64,000 nucleotides of DNA, taken from positions 62,001-126,000 of the forward strand of contig NZ_BMRN01000018.1 in NCBI RefSeq assembly GCF_014648655.1, in the 5' to 3' direction. This document shows, one piece after another, positions 40,195-49,377 of the stretch. The notes beneath the pieces are model-generated. The model was not told where the DNA came from and searched no databases. It worked only from the letters and a program-made list of their open reading frames with translations. The stretch's first letter is position 1. Each line of letters starts with the position of its first letter. A program made the position numbers and the translations under genes. Origin of the DNA: Streptomyces atratus (lineage in GTDB: Bacteria > Actinomycetota > Actinomycetes > Streptomycetales > Streptomycetaceae).

Positions 40195-41394
40195 TCACCG
40201 TTCGCCTGCAAGATCGAGGTCGAGATCGAGGTTGTCCGGAGCAACGTCCGTCGGCTCGGTACGGTGCCAGGGGTGTGCGATCGGGGCAGCCACGGCACGC
40301 CACCAGGGATCGACGGGAAGCGTTCCCCCGGGCTCGAAGGGCTCGCCCGGTCGCGGAAATGCGGCCGCTTGCCCGGCTTCCTCAGCAGCGTCCTTGGTCC
40401 ACTCGCCGGGCTCCGCCCACGCGTGCGGGGCGAGGTTGAAGGTGGCCCAGTGGATCGGGAGCATCGCGCCGAGCGGCCTTCCGCCCTGGAGATCCAGATG
40501 AGCCCGCATGCCCTCGGCAGGCGTCATGTGAATGTCCGGCCAGTACTCCGAGTACGCGCCGATCTGGATCATTGTCGCGTCGAAGGGGCCGTGTTCGGCA
40601 CCGATGTCCTTGAAGCCGGGGAAATAGCCGGTGTCACCGCTGTGGTAGATCCGGTGCTCGGGCCCCGCGACGGCCCAGGACGCCCAGAGCGTGTGCTGCT
40701 GGTTGCGCAGGCCGCGGCCGCAGAAGTGCCGGGCGGGAGTGGCGGTCAGGCCGATCCCGGCGATCTTCGTGGTCTCGTTCCAGTCCAGTTCGCGCATCCG
40801 GTCGGCGGACACGCCCCACCGCTCCAGATGTGCGCCGACGCCGAGCGGGACGACGAACAACGTGTCCGTGCCCGCGAGGGCGCGGATCGTCGGCAGATCG
40901 AGGTGGTCGTAGTGGTCGTGCGAGATCACCACCGCGTCGACGGGTCCGAGCGCGGCGAGCGGCAGCGGCACGGGATGCAGCCGCTTGGGCCCCGCGAAGG
41001 CGAAGGGCGAACAGCGCTCGCCCCACACCGGGTCGAAGAGCACCCGCCGGCCGTCGATCTCGGCGAGCACACTGGAATGGCCCATCCAGGTGAGCCGCAG
41101 CCCGGTGGCGGGCGGCTCGGCGAGGTCGGCGTAGGTGGTCGCGTGGACGGGCACGGTGCCGACCGGGGCCCTGCGCGCCCGCTCCTCCTTGCGGAAGTAG
41201 ACCTTCGCGAACTCCAGGGTGGATCCGGACGGCCTGGTCCGTGCCCCCACCGGGTTCTGGAAGACGCCGTCGGCGAAGTTGGGCGAGCGGCGGATGCGCT
41301 CCATGCGGGCACCGCCCGGATCGGCGCCGAACGCGGCGGGGCGCAGCGAACGCAACCGGGTGCGGAGCGGAGGCAAGGGGTCAGCGCCGGTCAC
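40195..41394 (-). CDS. MBL-fold metal-dependent hydrolase, NAPE-PLD-like
   Basis: 399 residues from GTG 41394 (AGGAG upstream; longer frames are unlikely). The metallo-beta-lactamase motif HDHYDHLD is present with the other ligands in TPARHFCGRGL, IYHSGDTGYFPGF and LPIHWATFNLA. LRLTWMGHSSVLAEIDGRRV and FDPVWGERCSPFAFAGPKRL match the N-acyl-phosphatidylethanolamine phospholipase D-like/UlaG-related group. No signal peptide. The C-terminus ends in a short acidic DLDLDLAGER run encoded by a GA(G/T)GTC-type micro-repeat. Substrate unknown, likely a phosphodiester or lactone. Confidence 0.88.
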   Translation of the reverse strand: MTGADPLPPLRTRLRSLRPAAFGADPGGARMERIRRSPNFADGVFQNPVGARTRPSGSTLEFAKVYFRKEERARRAPVGTVPVHATTYADLAEPPATGLRLTWMGHSSVLAEIDGRRVLFDPVWGERCSPFAFAGPKRLHPVPLPLAALGPVDAVVISHDHYDHLDLPTIRALAGTDTLFVVPLGVGAHLERWGVSADRMRELDWNETTKIAGIGLTATPARHFCGRGLRNQQHTLWASWAVAGPEHRIYHSGDTGYFPGFKDIGAEHGPFDATMIQIGAYSEYWPDIHMTPAEGMRAHLDLQGGRPLGAMLPIHWATFNLAPHAWAEPGEWTKDAAEEAGQAAAFPRPGEPFEPGGTLPVDPWWRAVAAPIAHPWHRTEPTDVAPDNLDLDLDLAGER

Positions 41395-41493
41395 AGCATC
41401 TCCTGAGGGAGTCGGTGTCGTCTCATTATGGGCGGGGGGTACGACAGCGCGAGAGCGCAACGGCCGACGGGAGGTTCGCCGGACCGGGCTCCA

Positions 41494-41934
41494 TCAGTCA
41501 CGCGGCTGCCCGTACGCGTGCTCGATGCGCAGCCGCAGCACGACGCGACGGTCCCGGACCATCGCATTGCGGTAGTCGTCCCAGTCGGGGTGTTCGCCCT
41601 GGACGTCGCGGTAGAGCGTGATCAGCTCCTCCACCGTCGCGTCGTGCGGATCGGCGGCGACGGGGGTCAGCTCGGCCGTGCCGTCCACGACCGTCCACGA
41701 CCAGCGGTCCGCGCTGGTGACGTGGTAGCTCGCCCGCGGGTCACGACGGAGGTTCTTCGTCTTCGCCCGGTCCTCGGTGATCGAGACGCGGACGATGCGC
41801 TCGTCGGGGTAGTAGAAGTGATTGACATTGGACAGCTGGGGCCTGCCGTCCCGCTTGAGCGTCACAAGTACGCCGCCGTTCTCCTCGCCGAGCAGCCCGA
41901 GCAGCGCTTCCTGCTGTGCATCGAATCCCGTCAT
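41494..41934 (-). CDS. F420-dependent PPOX-class oxidoreductase
   Basis: 146 residues from ATG 41934. Split-barrel FMN/F420-binding fold of the PPOX (pyridoxamine 5'-phosphate oxidase-like) class: GVLVTLKRDGRPQLSNVNHF, YYPDERIVRVSITEDRAKTK, NLRRDPRASYHVTSADRWSW, VVDGTAEL and DDYRNAMVRDRRVVLRLRIE. The basic TEDRAKTKNLRRDPR stretch is the usual phosphate/cofactor-binding segment. Actinobacterial relatives use F420. Its substrate and partners are not evident; it is a single-gene unit. Confidence 0.88.
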   Translation of the reverse strand: MTGFDAQQEALLGLLGEENGGVLVTLKRDGRPQLSNVNHFYYPDERIVRVSITEDRAKTKNLRRDPRASYHVTSADRWSWTVVDGTAELTPVAADPHDATVEELITLYRDVQGEHPDWDDYRNAMVRDRRVVLRLRIEHAYGQPRD

Positions 41935-42116
41935 GCCGGATCCAACGTCCGTGCCCGCCACAGGATTCCGCATTCGGCCGTACTCCCGTGTCACATTCGG
42001 AGGACCCCCGTCCGTCACACCCGCGTGAACGCAGCCCGCCGACGGCGTCCCGCGGCGCCGCCGGACGGCATCCGAGCCGAACGGGAGGAGACCGGCTGGG
42101 AGAACCACGCCACGGC

Positions 42117-42429
42117 ATGGACCCCCCGCAAGAGCTGCGCGACGTACGGGTGCGGCGCGAGAGCGAGGCGTACACCCCGCTGGAGCGTGACGTCATGGCG
42201 TACGCGGAGGCGATGTCGCCTCACCCCGCCCGTGGTCGGGGACGAATTGGTGGAGCGGCTGCGGACGACGCTCGGCGAGGCGCCACTCGTCGAGCTCACG
42301 GCCGTGGTCGCGGTACAGAACATGCGCTCCCGCACCAATTCCGCTTTCGGTCCGACCGGCCAGGGCTTCGAGGACCGATGCGCGGTGGAGCGCCCCGCAG
42401 GCCGCCGACCGATGCGGTCCGGCCACTGA
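42117..42429 (+). pseudogene. carboxymuconolactone decarboxylase-like remnant, frameshifted
   Basis: One frame reads LRDVRVRRESEAYTPLERDV plus MAYAEAMS. After about 42,222 the neighbouring frame continues LTPPVVGDELVERLRTTLGE, APLVELTAVVAVQNMRSRTN and SAFGPTGQGFEDRC. Joined they match the C-terminal helices of CMD/AhpD-like proteins. The upstream half with the catalytic CxxC is missing, so the gene is truncated as well as frameshifted. Confidence 0.6.
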
Positions 42430-42496
42430 ACGACGATTCAGCAGTGGCCGCATTGACAGGGCTGCCCGCACCTCCCGATACTGACCGGCGATTCAG
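42427..42496. promoter_or_regulatory. paired repeat TGA(A/C)CG(A/G)CGATTCAG
   Basis: TGAACGACGATTCAG (42427-42441) recurs as TGACCGGCGATTCAG (42482-42496), 13 of 15 identical and 55 bp apart. Each copy is itself an imperfect inverted repeat (CTGAA-N6-TTCAG in the first). They lie just upstream of the TPP-enzyme gene and look like two operator sites. Confidence 0.5.
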
Positions 42497-42540
42497 TAAA
42501 TCGACCCGTTGATATCGACCTGTCAGTGGAGGGAGCCGGA

Positions 42541-44163
42541 GTGCTTGAACAGTCGAGGAGCGCGTCCGTGACCGGCGGTGAAGCCGTGGTCCGCGCCCTG
42601 GCGGCGCATGGGGTCACCAGGGCGTTCGGGATTCCCGGAACGCACAACCTGGAGATCTACCGGCATCTGGCCCCGTACGGCATCGCACATGTCACGCCCC
42701 GGCACGAACAGGGCGCGGGATACGCGGCGGATGCGTACGCACGGGTCACCGAGCGGCCAGGGGTGGCGATCACCACCACCGGGCCGGCCCTGCTCAACAT
42801 CACGGCAGCGGTCGGTCAGGCGTATTCGGACAGCGTGCCGCTGCTGGTCGTGTCGCCCAGGATGCCGTTGCGCCACCCCCGGCAGCCGACCGGTCTGCTG
42901 CACGAGATGCGCAGCCAGACCGAGGCACTGCACGCGGTCGCGGCGTTCAGCCACCGGGTGTCGACGGTCGAGGAGATCGGCTCGGCGGTGGCGCGTGCGT
43001 TCACCCTGTTCCGTACCCGCCGTCCGCGCCCGGTCCATATCGAGGTACCGCTGGATCTGCTGGAGACGGCGCAGCCCGCGGGACCGGTGCGGCTCGCGCC
43101 ACCGGCGTCCGCCCCGGGCCCGGCCGGGCCCTCGCTCCGGGACGCGGCCCGGGTGCTGCGCTCGGCCCGGCGGCCCGCCGTGGTCCTCGGCGGAGGGGCT
43201 CGGTCCGCGTCCGCCGGGTGCCAGGCGCTCGCCGAGGCGCTGGCCGCCCCGGTCGTCACCACCGCCAACGGCAAGGGGATCGTCGACGAGACGCATCCGT
43301 TGTCGCTCGGGGTGTCGCTGCACAGCCCGTCCGTACAGAAGTGGCTGGCCGACTGCGATGTGGTGCTCGCGGTCGGCACCGAGCTGGCCGAGTCCGATCT
43401 GTGGTCCGCGCCGCCGCCGCTGGGCGGCACGCTGATCCGGGTCGACATCGACCCCGCGCAGATGTACGCGGGGCTGCCCGCCGATCTGGCGCTGGTCGGC
43501 GCGGCGCGCCCCACGCTGGAGGCGCTGCGGGAGGCGCTGGAGGAGGCAACCGGGGACTCGGGCGCGCGGGACGGTGCCGCCGCGGTGCGGGCGCTGCGCG
43601 CCGCGCGGGACGCCGAGACCGCGGAGCGCGACACCCGCTGGGTGCCGTATCTGCGGGCCGCGCGGGCCGTACTGGACTCCGACGCGATCTGGACCTCGGA
43701 CAGTGCGCAGTGCTGCTACTACGGCGCCCTGCCCCACCTGCCCGTCGGCCCGCGCGGACGCTATCTGCACCCGACCGGCTTCGGCACCCTCGGCTACGCG
43801 CTGCCCGCGGCGATCGGCGCGAAGACCGCTCACCCGCACCGGCAGGTCGTGGCGCTCAGCGGGGACGGCGGGCTGCAGTTCTCCGTGCAGGAGCTCGCCA
43901 CGGCGGCCCAGCTGCGGCTGCCGCTGCCCGTCGTGGTGTTCGACAACGGGGGCTACGGAGAGATCCGCGACGAAATGACTGCGCGCGGCGACACTCCCAC
44001 GGGCGTCGATCTGCCGTCCGTCGACCTGCCCGCGCTGGCGCGGGCGTACGGCGGCCGCGGCGCCCGCGCCGACACCCCTGAGGCGCTCGCCCGCGCCCTG
44101 TCCCTGGCCCTGACCACCCCCGGGCCCACCGTGATCACTGTGACCGAGGAGACCCCCCGATGA
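42541..44163 (+). CDS. TPP-dependent decarboxylase/acetolactate synthase-like enzyme
   Basis: 540 residues from GTG 42541 with GGAGGGAG upstream. Standard ThDP-enzyme order: PYR domain with the activating Glu in TPRHEQGAGYAADAYAR, GVAITTTGPALLNITAAVGQ, central FAD/nucleotide-like domain (RRPAVVLGGGARSASAG, PVVTTANGKGIVDETHPLSL), and PP domain with the ThDP/Mg motif GDGGLQFSVQELATAAQLRL to FDNGGYGEI. Best fit is a 2-oxoacid decarboxylase of the 5-guanidino-2-oxopentanoate (AruI-like) kind rather than true acetolactate synthase. It overlaps (ATGA) the amino-acid dehydrogenase gene, so a 2-oxo acid formed by deamination may be decarboxylated here. Substrate unproved. Confidence 0.85.
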   Translation: MLEQSRSASVTGGEAVVRALAAHGVTRAFGIPGTHNLEIYRHLAPYGIAHVTPRHEQGAGYAADAYARVTERPGVAITTTGPALLNITAAVGQAYSDSVPLLVVSPRMPLRHPRQPTGLLHEMRSQTEALHAVAAFSHRVSTVEEIGSAVARAFTLFRTRRPRPVHIEVPLDLLETAQPAGPVRLAPPASAPGPAGPSLRDAARVLRSARRPAVVLGGGARSASAGCQALAEALAAPVVTTANGKGIVDETHPLSLGVSLHSPSVQKWLADCDVVLAVGTELAESDLWSAPPPLGGTLIRVDIDPAQMYAGLPADLALVGAARPTLEALREALEEATGDSGARDGAAAVRALRAARDAETAERDTRWVPYLRAARAVLDSDAIWTSDSAQCCYYGALPHLPVGPRGRYLHPTGFGTLGYALPAAIGAKTAHPHRQVVALSGDGGLQFSVQELATAAQLRLPLPVVVFDNGGYGEIRDEMTARGDTPTGVDLPSVDLPALARAYGGRGARADTPEALARALSLALTTPGPTVITVTEETPR

Positions 44164-45380
44164 CGACACCTGCGGATTCCCGCCCCACTGCCCCGTCCGC
44201 CCCCCTGATCTCGCTCACCTGGACCGACCACATCACCGGCCGTCAGGGGCACCTGGTCGTCGACCGGCTGGTGCGCGGCGTGTCCAGTGGCGGGCTGCGG
44301 ATGCGGGCCGGCTGCACGCTCGACGAGGTCGCGGGGCTGGCCCGCGGCATGACGATGAAGGAGGCCCTGCACTTCAATGCCGATGACACGGGGGCCCGCT
44401 ACATACCGCTCGGCGGCGCGAAGGGCGGCATCGACTGCGACCCGCGTGACCCGGAGGCTTACGGCGTTCTGGTGCGCTATCTGCGGGCCGTGCGCCCGTA
44501 CATCGAGAACGTGTGGACGACGGGCGAGGACCTGGGGCTCACCCAGGACATCGTGGACCGGGCGGCGGCCGAGGCCGGGCTCGTCTCCTCGATCCAGGCC
44601 GTCTATCCCCTGCTCGACGACGAGACGGCGGCCCGGCAGCGTCTCGCCGACGCGTTCGCCGTCGAGGTGGACGGCATCGGGCTCGACGAGCTGGTCGGCG
44701 GCTGCGGTGTCGCCGAGTCGGCGCTCGCGGCGCTGGACCGGGCGGGCGTCCCTTACCGGGATGCCCGGGTCTCCGTACAGGGGCTCGGCACCATGGGCGG
44801 GGCGACGGCCCGGTTCCTGGCGCGGGCCGGGCTGACGGTGGTCGCCGTGGCCGACGTCAAGGGCACGATCGCCAATCCGGCCGGCCTGGATGTCGAGGCG
44901 CTGCTGGCCGCCAGGGACGGGTACGGGACGGTGGACCGCGGCGCGCTCCGGGACGGGGACCGGGAGCTGCCCGCGGACGCATGGCTGGAGCAGGAGGCCG
45001 AGATACTGGTACCGGCAGCCGTTTCGTACGCGATCGATACCGCCAACCAAGCGCGGGTTCAGGCACGTTGGGTCGTCGAAGCGGCGAACATGCCGGTACT
45101 CGCGGAGGCGGAGGCACTGCTCGCGGCGCGCGGGATCACGGTTTTGCCGGATGTGGTCGTCAACTCCGGTACGAACGCCTGGTGGTGGTGGACGCTGTTC
45201 GGTGACATCGGCGCCGACGCCGACGAGGCGTTCGGACACACCCGCCGCTCGATGCGGGCCCTGATCGACCTGATGCTGGCCCGCGCCGAGGCCGACAACT
45301 GCACCCCGCGAGCCGCCGCCCATGCCATCGTCGCCGACCGGCTGCCGGTCATGGCGCAGCGGTTCGGCTGGTACCAATGA
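44160..45380 (+). CDS. Glu/Leu/Phe/Val dehydrogenase family protein
   Basis: 406 residues. Dimerisation/catalytic part with GMTMKEALHFNADDTGARYI, PLGGAKGGIDCDPRDPEAYG (catalytic Lys region), YIENVWTTGEDLGLTQDIVD; Rossmann part VSVQGLGTMGGATARFLARA, VVAVADVKGTIANPAGLD; and the C-terminal WVVEAANMPVLAEAEALL, LPDVVVNSGTNAWWWWTLFG. The hinge motif is GGCGVAESA where most relatives have TGRGVAES. The enzyme converts an L-amino acid to its 2-oxo acid with NAD(P). Translationally coupled to the ThDP enzyme, suggesting a two-step amino-acid degradation or modification. Amino-acid specificity unclear. Confidence 0.85.
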   Translation: MTTPADSRPTAPSAPLISLTWTDHITGRQGHLVVDRLVRGVSSGGLRMRAGCTLDEVAGLARGMTMKEALHFNADDTGARYIPLGGAKGGIDCDPRDPEAYGVLVRYLRAVRPYIENVWTTGEDLGLTQDIVDRAAAEAGLVSSIQAVYPLLDDETAARQRLADAFAVEVDGIGLDELVGGCGVAESALAALDRAGVPYRDARVSVQGLGTMGGATARFLARAGLTVVAVADVKGTIANPAGLDVEALLAARDGYGTVDRGALRDGDRELPADAWLEQEAEILVPAAVSYAIDTANQARVQARWVVEAANMPVLAEAEALLAARGITVLPDVVVNSGTNAWWWWTLFGDIGADADEAFGHTRRSMRALIDLMLARAEADNCTPRAAAHAIVADRLPVMAQRFGWYQ

Positions 45381-45545
45381 ACCCAACTGCACTGGCGGTC
45401 AAGGCCGTTCCGGCCGATCGTCCACGTGTGCGGCGGGTAGCTGCCATGGCAGCTATCCGCCAGCTCCGGCCCACCTCCAATCCGCCATGCTCCTGACACT
45501 CTCACCTCACCACCCCCTGAAAACACACGAGTTCACGAGGTGAGA

Positions 45546-48500
45546 ATGAGACGGACCAGATGGGCGGCGGTCTGCGCCACCGCGCTCGCCGCCGCCCTTG
45601 CCGGTGGAACACTGCCCGCCGCTGCCGACAACACACCCGCCTTCGCCGCCCCGTCCACATCCCCGGGAGCAGGCGGCGCGAGCGGCACCGTCACCCTGCT
45701 GACCGGCGACGTGGTGACGTACTCCGGCCGTGGGGACGGCGTACAGATCAGCTCGATCGTGCCGGGAACCGGCCGCGAAGGCATGGGCTTCACCCGCTTC
45801 CGGGCCGGGGGCCACGAGTACGCGGTACCGATCGACGCCATGGGCCAGATCTCCCGGGGCCGTGTGGACCAGCGGCTGTTCGATGTGACCGAGCTCGTCG
45901 CCTCGGGCTACGCGGATGCGGATACGGACTCGCTGCGCATCCTCGTCGGCGGTGCCGCATCGTCGTCCGGGAGCCCCGGCGCCCCGAAGGGCGCACGGGT
46001 CGCCGCAGCCTTCCCGACCACGCAGACCACCGCGCTGAAGGTGCCGAAGAAGTCGGCCGACACCGTCTGGAAGCAGCTCGGCACCCAATCTCGGGCCCGC
46101 GCCGAGGGTATCGGCAAGGTCTGGCTCGACGGCAGGGTGCGGGCCACGCTCGACAAGTCCGTACCGCAGATCGGCGCCGACCGGGCGCATCGTGCCGGGA
46201 TCACCGGGAAGGGCACCAGAGTTGCTGTTCTCGACACCGGCTACGACCGGGACCACCCCGATCTGAAGAGCGCCGTCGTCGCCTCGCAGGACTTCACCGA
46301 AGACGGCGACGTGCAGGACATGCAGGGCCACGGCACCCATGTGTCCTCGATCATCGCCGGTTCCGGGGCCGCCTCCGAAGGCAGGTACGTGGGTGTCGCA
46401 CCGGGTGCGGAGCTCGTCGAGGGCAAGGTACTCAACAACGACGGCTACGGCTACGACTCCTGGATCCTGGCGGGCATGCAGTGGGCCGTCGACCAGGACG
46501 TCAAGGTCGTCAACATGAGCCTCGGCTCGCGCGTGGCGTCCGACGGCACCGACCCGTTGTCGGCCGCCGTCGACAAGCTGTCCGCCGAGCACGGCACGCT
46601 CTTCGTGATCGCCGCGGGCAACAGCGGCGACCGGACGATCAGCGCACCCGGTGCCGCCGACGCCGCTCTGACGGTCGGCTCGGTCACCAAGTCCGGTGAG
46701 ATGTCGGCGTTCTCCTCACGCGGACCGCGTCAGGGCCGGCCCGCCGTCAAGCCGGAGATCTCCGCCCCCGGCAGCGACATCGTCGCCGCGCGTGCCGCCG
46801 GCACACTCGACGACGCCGCCGTCACCGAGCGGTACGCCTCGCTCTCCGGTACGTCGATGGCGAGCCCGCACGTGGCGGGCGCCGCGGCCCTGCTGGCGCA
46901 GCGGCACCCCGACTGGTCCGGCGCCCGGCTGAAGGCGGCACTGATCGGCAGCGCCGCGCCGGTGGACGGTGCGACGGTCTCCGACACCGGTTCGGGTCTC
47001 ACCGATGTACCGGCCGCACTGGCCGCCGCGGTGGTCGCCGAACCCGCCACGCTGGCCGCCCGCACCACGTACCCGAACACCTCCGCCGAACCGCAGAGCC
47101 GCGAGCTGACATGGACGAACACCACCGACAAGCCGGTGAGGCTGCGGCTCTCCGCGGGGCAGGGCTCGGCGGTACGCCTCGACGCGCAGACGCTGAACGT
47201 GCCGTCGCGTTCCTCCGCCGTCTCGAAGGTCACCCTCGAACCGTCGCGGGTCGAGGCGGGCACGACGTACGGCGGTGCCGTGACCGCGACCTGGCCGGGA
47301 GGCGGACGGGCGACCGTACCCGTCTCGATCCAGGCCGATCCGGAGACGTACACCCTCACCCTGACCGGACCCGCGCCGCGTGAGGGCAGCGCGGCCACCT
47401 CGACGGGTGTGGTTCTGCAGAACGAGAAGACCGGCGCGTCCCAGGTCATCGGGCTGACAGGCACCACGCCGAAGAAGGTGACGCTGCCGCGCGGCAGTTA
47501 CCGCGCCCTCGGGCACACCTGGGAGTACGACAAGGTGGGCAACACCGTCGTCGGCAGCACGGCGATCCACTTCGCCCGGCGGGTGACGGTGGACCAGGAC
47601 ACCTCGGTCGCACTGGACACCAAGGACGCGAAGCCGGTACGGATCGGGGTGGACGACGGGTCCGCCCGGGTGACCCTCCAGTCGGCTACCGGCATCGCCT
47701 CACGGATCGACACCGGTTCCGGTGCCGTGGACACCGGTCTGATCGCGCCGAGTTCCGCCGGCCAGTACCGCGTCGAGGCCGTGCCCACGACCGGGGCGGC
47801 ACTGGACGGCCTGACCTTCTTCGGCGGGCTGAGCTGGCAGCAGCGGGAGGTCGACGCGCACGAGCCCGGCTCCTCGCCGAACGCGCTGAAGCTGCTGCTG
47901 TCGCAGTACAGCATCTACAGGTGGCTGGGCACCGCGACCGGCGAAATCGTCGACATCGGCACAGGTGCGGACACCGACCCGGCGGCGATGGACCTCAAGG
48001 GCAAGATCGTGCTGTGGACACCGGCAACCAGCCAGACCGCGTTCAACAACGCGCTCTACCAGAAACTGACCGACGCCGGCACGGCCGCCATCATGTACGT
48101 CGGCTACGGGCTCACCGTCTACCGGCCGACGCCGATACTCCGGCTGGACCAGACCAGCGTGCCCGCGCTGCGGGACCGGCTGGCCGAGGGGCCGCTGACG
48201 CTGACACTCGACGGCGTCAACACCGGGGCGGACGCCTACTATCTGCACCACTCGGTCGACGGCCGGGTCCCGGCCGGGGCCGACTGGTTCGACCGGCGGT
48301 CCGGGCTGGCCGAGGTGCGCACGACAGAGCGCACCCATGGCAACCCGTCCGACCCCAAGGGCATGTACGCCTGGACCACCTGGCACGGGCTGAGGCTCAA
48401 TCAGCAGGTCACCCGCTACCGCCCGCCGTCGGAGCAGACGCTGTACTTCTCCCCGGACGTGGCGTGGACGACGGCGACCTTCCACTACCAGTACAACGTC

Positions 48501-49274
48501 GGTGAGCTGGTCTACCCGCTGGGCACACTGGTCGGCCCACCCACCGTGTACCGCAAGGACGGTGACTACCGGGACGACTGGATGTCCGCCCCCTTCAACC
48601 CGGCGCTCGGCGAGCAGGCCGGTGCCGCCCAGGTCGTCAGGGAGGGCGACAAGCTGAAGGTGGCACTCCCGGTGTTCTCCGACGCGGCCGGGCACCGGGC
48701 CGAGACGGCACCGGGTGCGGACAGCGGGAGCACGGTCCTGGCGGACGACAGCGGAAAGGTGCTGGCCCGCAATGCCGCACCGGGACGCGCCACGTTCGAC
48801 CTGCCGCGCAAGGAGAACTGGTACCGGCTGACCGTCGATGCCACGCGTACGTCGCCGGATCCGGTGACCTGGATGCTCGGGACCAGGATCACCAGCGAGT
48901 GGCGGCTGCGCTCCGGGCACGAGCACTCGGCCGCACCGGCCCGGCTGCTGGACCTCGACTACCGGCTGCCGCTCACCGGCGAGAACGCGGCCGACCCCGC
49001 GAAACCGCTCGACTACACGGTCGGTCTCTCCGCGCAGGGCAGCCGGAAGGCGCTTCCCATCGCCTCGCTGAAGGTCTGGTACGCGACGGACGGCAGCGAC
49101 TGGAAGCAGGCCGCGGCGGCTCGCGGGGCGGACGGCCGCTGGAAGGTCACCGTGCCGGCCCTCGGGACCGCCAAGGTCGATCTGAGGTCCACCGTCACGG
49201 ACACCTCAGGTGCTTCGCTGACGGAGACCCTGATCGACGCGTACAACTCCGGCTGCGCCGACATCTGGTGCTGA
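45546..49274 (+). CDS. large secreted subtilisin-like serine protease
   Basis: 1242 residues from ATG 45546 (GAGGTGA upstream). Sec signal peptide (RWAAVCATALAAALAGGTLP plus AAA), a propeptide-like segment of about 170 residues (GTVTLLTGDVVTYSGRGDGV), then an S8 catalytic domain with Asp230 (VAVLDTGYDRDHPDL), His262 (GHGTHVSS) and Ser437 (GTSMASPHVAG), and Asn in IAAGNSGD. The remaining ~770 residues are beta-sandwich and PA-like parts (LKGKIVLWTPATSQTAFNNA) and an unusually long C-terminus ending NSGCADIWC. This layout belongs to the very large Streptomyces subtilases. Extracellular protein degradation is likely. Confidence 0.93.
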   Translation: MRRTRWAAVCATALAAALAGGTLPAAADNTPAFAAPSTSPGAGGASGTVTLLTGDVVTYSGRGDGVQISSIVPGTGREGMGFTRFRAGGHEYAVPIDAMGQISRGRVDQRLFDVTELVASGYADADTDSLRILVGGAASSSGSPGAPKGARVAAAFPTTQTTALKVPKKSADTVWKQLGTQSRARAEGIGKVWLDGRVRATLDKSVPQIGADRAHRAGITGKGTRVAVLDTGYDRDHPDLKSAVVASQDFTEDGDVQDMQGHGTHVSSIIAGSGAASEGRYVGVAPGAELVEGKVLNNDGYGYDSWILAGMQWAVDQDVKVVNMSLGSRVASDGTDPLSAAVDKLSAEHGTLFVIAAGNSGDRTISAPGAADAALTVGSVTKSGEMSAFSSRGPRQGRPAVKPEISAPGSDIVAARAAGTLDDAAVTERYASLSGTSMASPHVAGAAALLAQRHPDWSGARLKAALIGSAAPVDGATVSDTGSGLTDVPAALAAAVVAEPATLAARTTYPNTSAEPQSRELTWTNTTDKPVRLRLSAGQGSAVRLDAQTLNVPSRSSAVSKVTLEPSRVEAGTTYGGAVTATWPGGGRATVPVSIQADPETYTLTLTGPAPREGSAATSTGVVLQNEKTGASQVIGLTGTTPKKVTLPRGSYRALGHTWEYDKVGNTVVGSTAIHFARRVTVDQDTSVALDTKDAKPVRIGVDDGSARVTLQSATGIASRIDTGSGAVDTGLIAPSSAGQYRVEAVPTTGAALDGLTFFGGLSWQQREVDAHEPGSSPNALKLLLSQYSIYRWLGTATGEIVDIGTGADTDPAAMDLKGKIVLWTPATSQTAFNNALYQKLTDAGTAAIMYVGYGLTVYRPTPILRLDQTSVPALRDRLAEGPLTLTLDGVNTGADAYYLHHSVDGRVPAGADWFDRRSGLAEVRTTERTHGNPSDPKGMYAWTTWHGLRLNQQVTRYRPPSEQTLYFSPDVAWTTATFHYQYNVGELVYPLGTLVGPPTVYRKDGDYRDDWMSAPFNPALGEQAGAAQVVREGDKLKVALPVFSDAAGHRAETAPGADSGSTVLADDSGKVLARNAAPGRATFDLPRKENWYRLTVDATRTSPDPVTWMLGTRITSEWRLRSGHEHSAAPARLLDLDYRLPLTGENAADPAKPLDYTVGLSAQGSRKALPIASLKVWYATDGSDWKQAAAARGADGRWKVTVPALGTAKVDLRSTVTDTSGASLTETLIDAYNSGCADIWC

Positions 49275-49307
49275 CGGTGCAGGCCGGCGCCCCGGGCGTC
49301 GGATGAA

Positions 49308-49341
49308 CAGGGGGCGGGGCCGTACGCGGCTCCGCCCCCTG
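49308..49341. terminator. 15-bp hairpin after subtilase gene
   Basis: CAGGGGGCGGGGCCG (49308-49322) pairs with CGGCTCCGCCCCCTG (49327-49341), with one G.T wobble and a TACG tetraloop. Confidence 0.8.
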
Positions 49342-49377
49342 CCCGTCCGGGCCCCGCGCATTCGTTAGGGTGAAGCC

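Noticed and set aside
43953..45392. 479-codon minus-strand frame
   Set aside because: Antisense shadow of the Glu/Leu/Phe/Val dehydrogenase gene.
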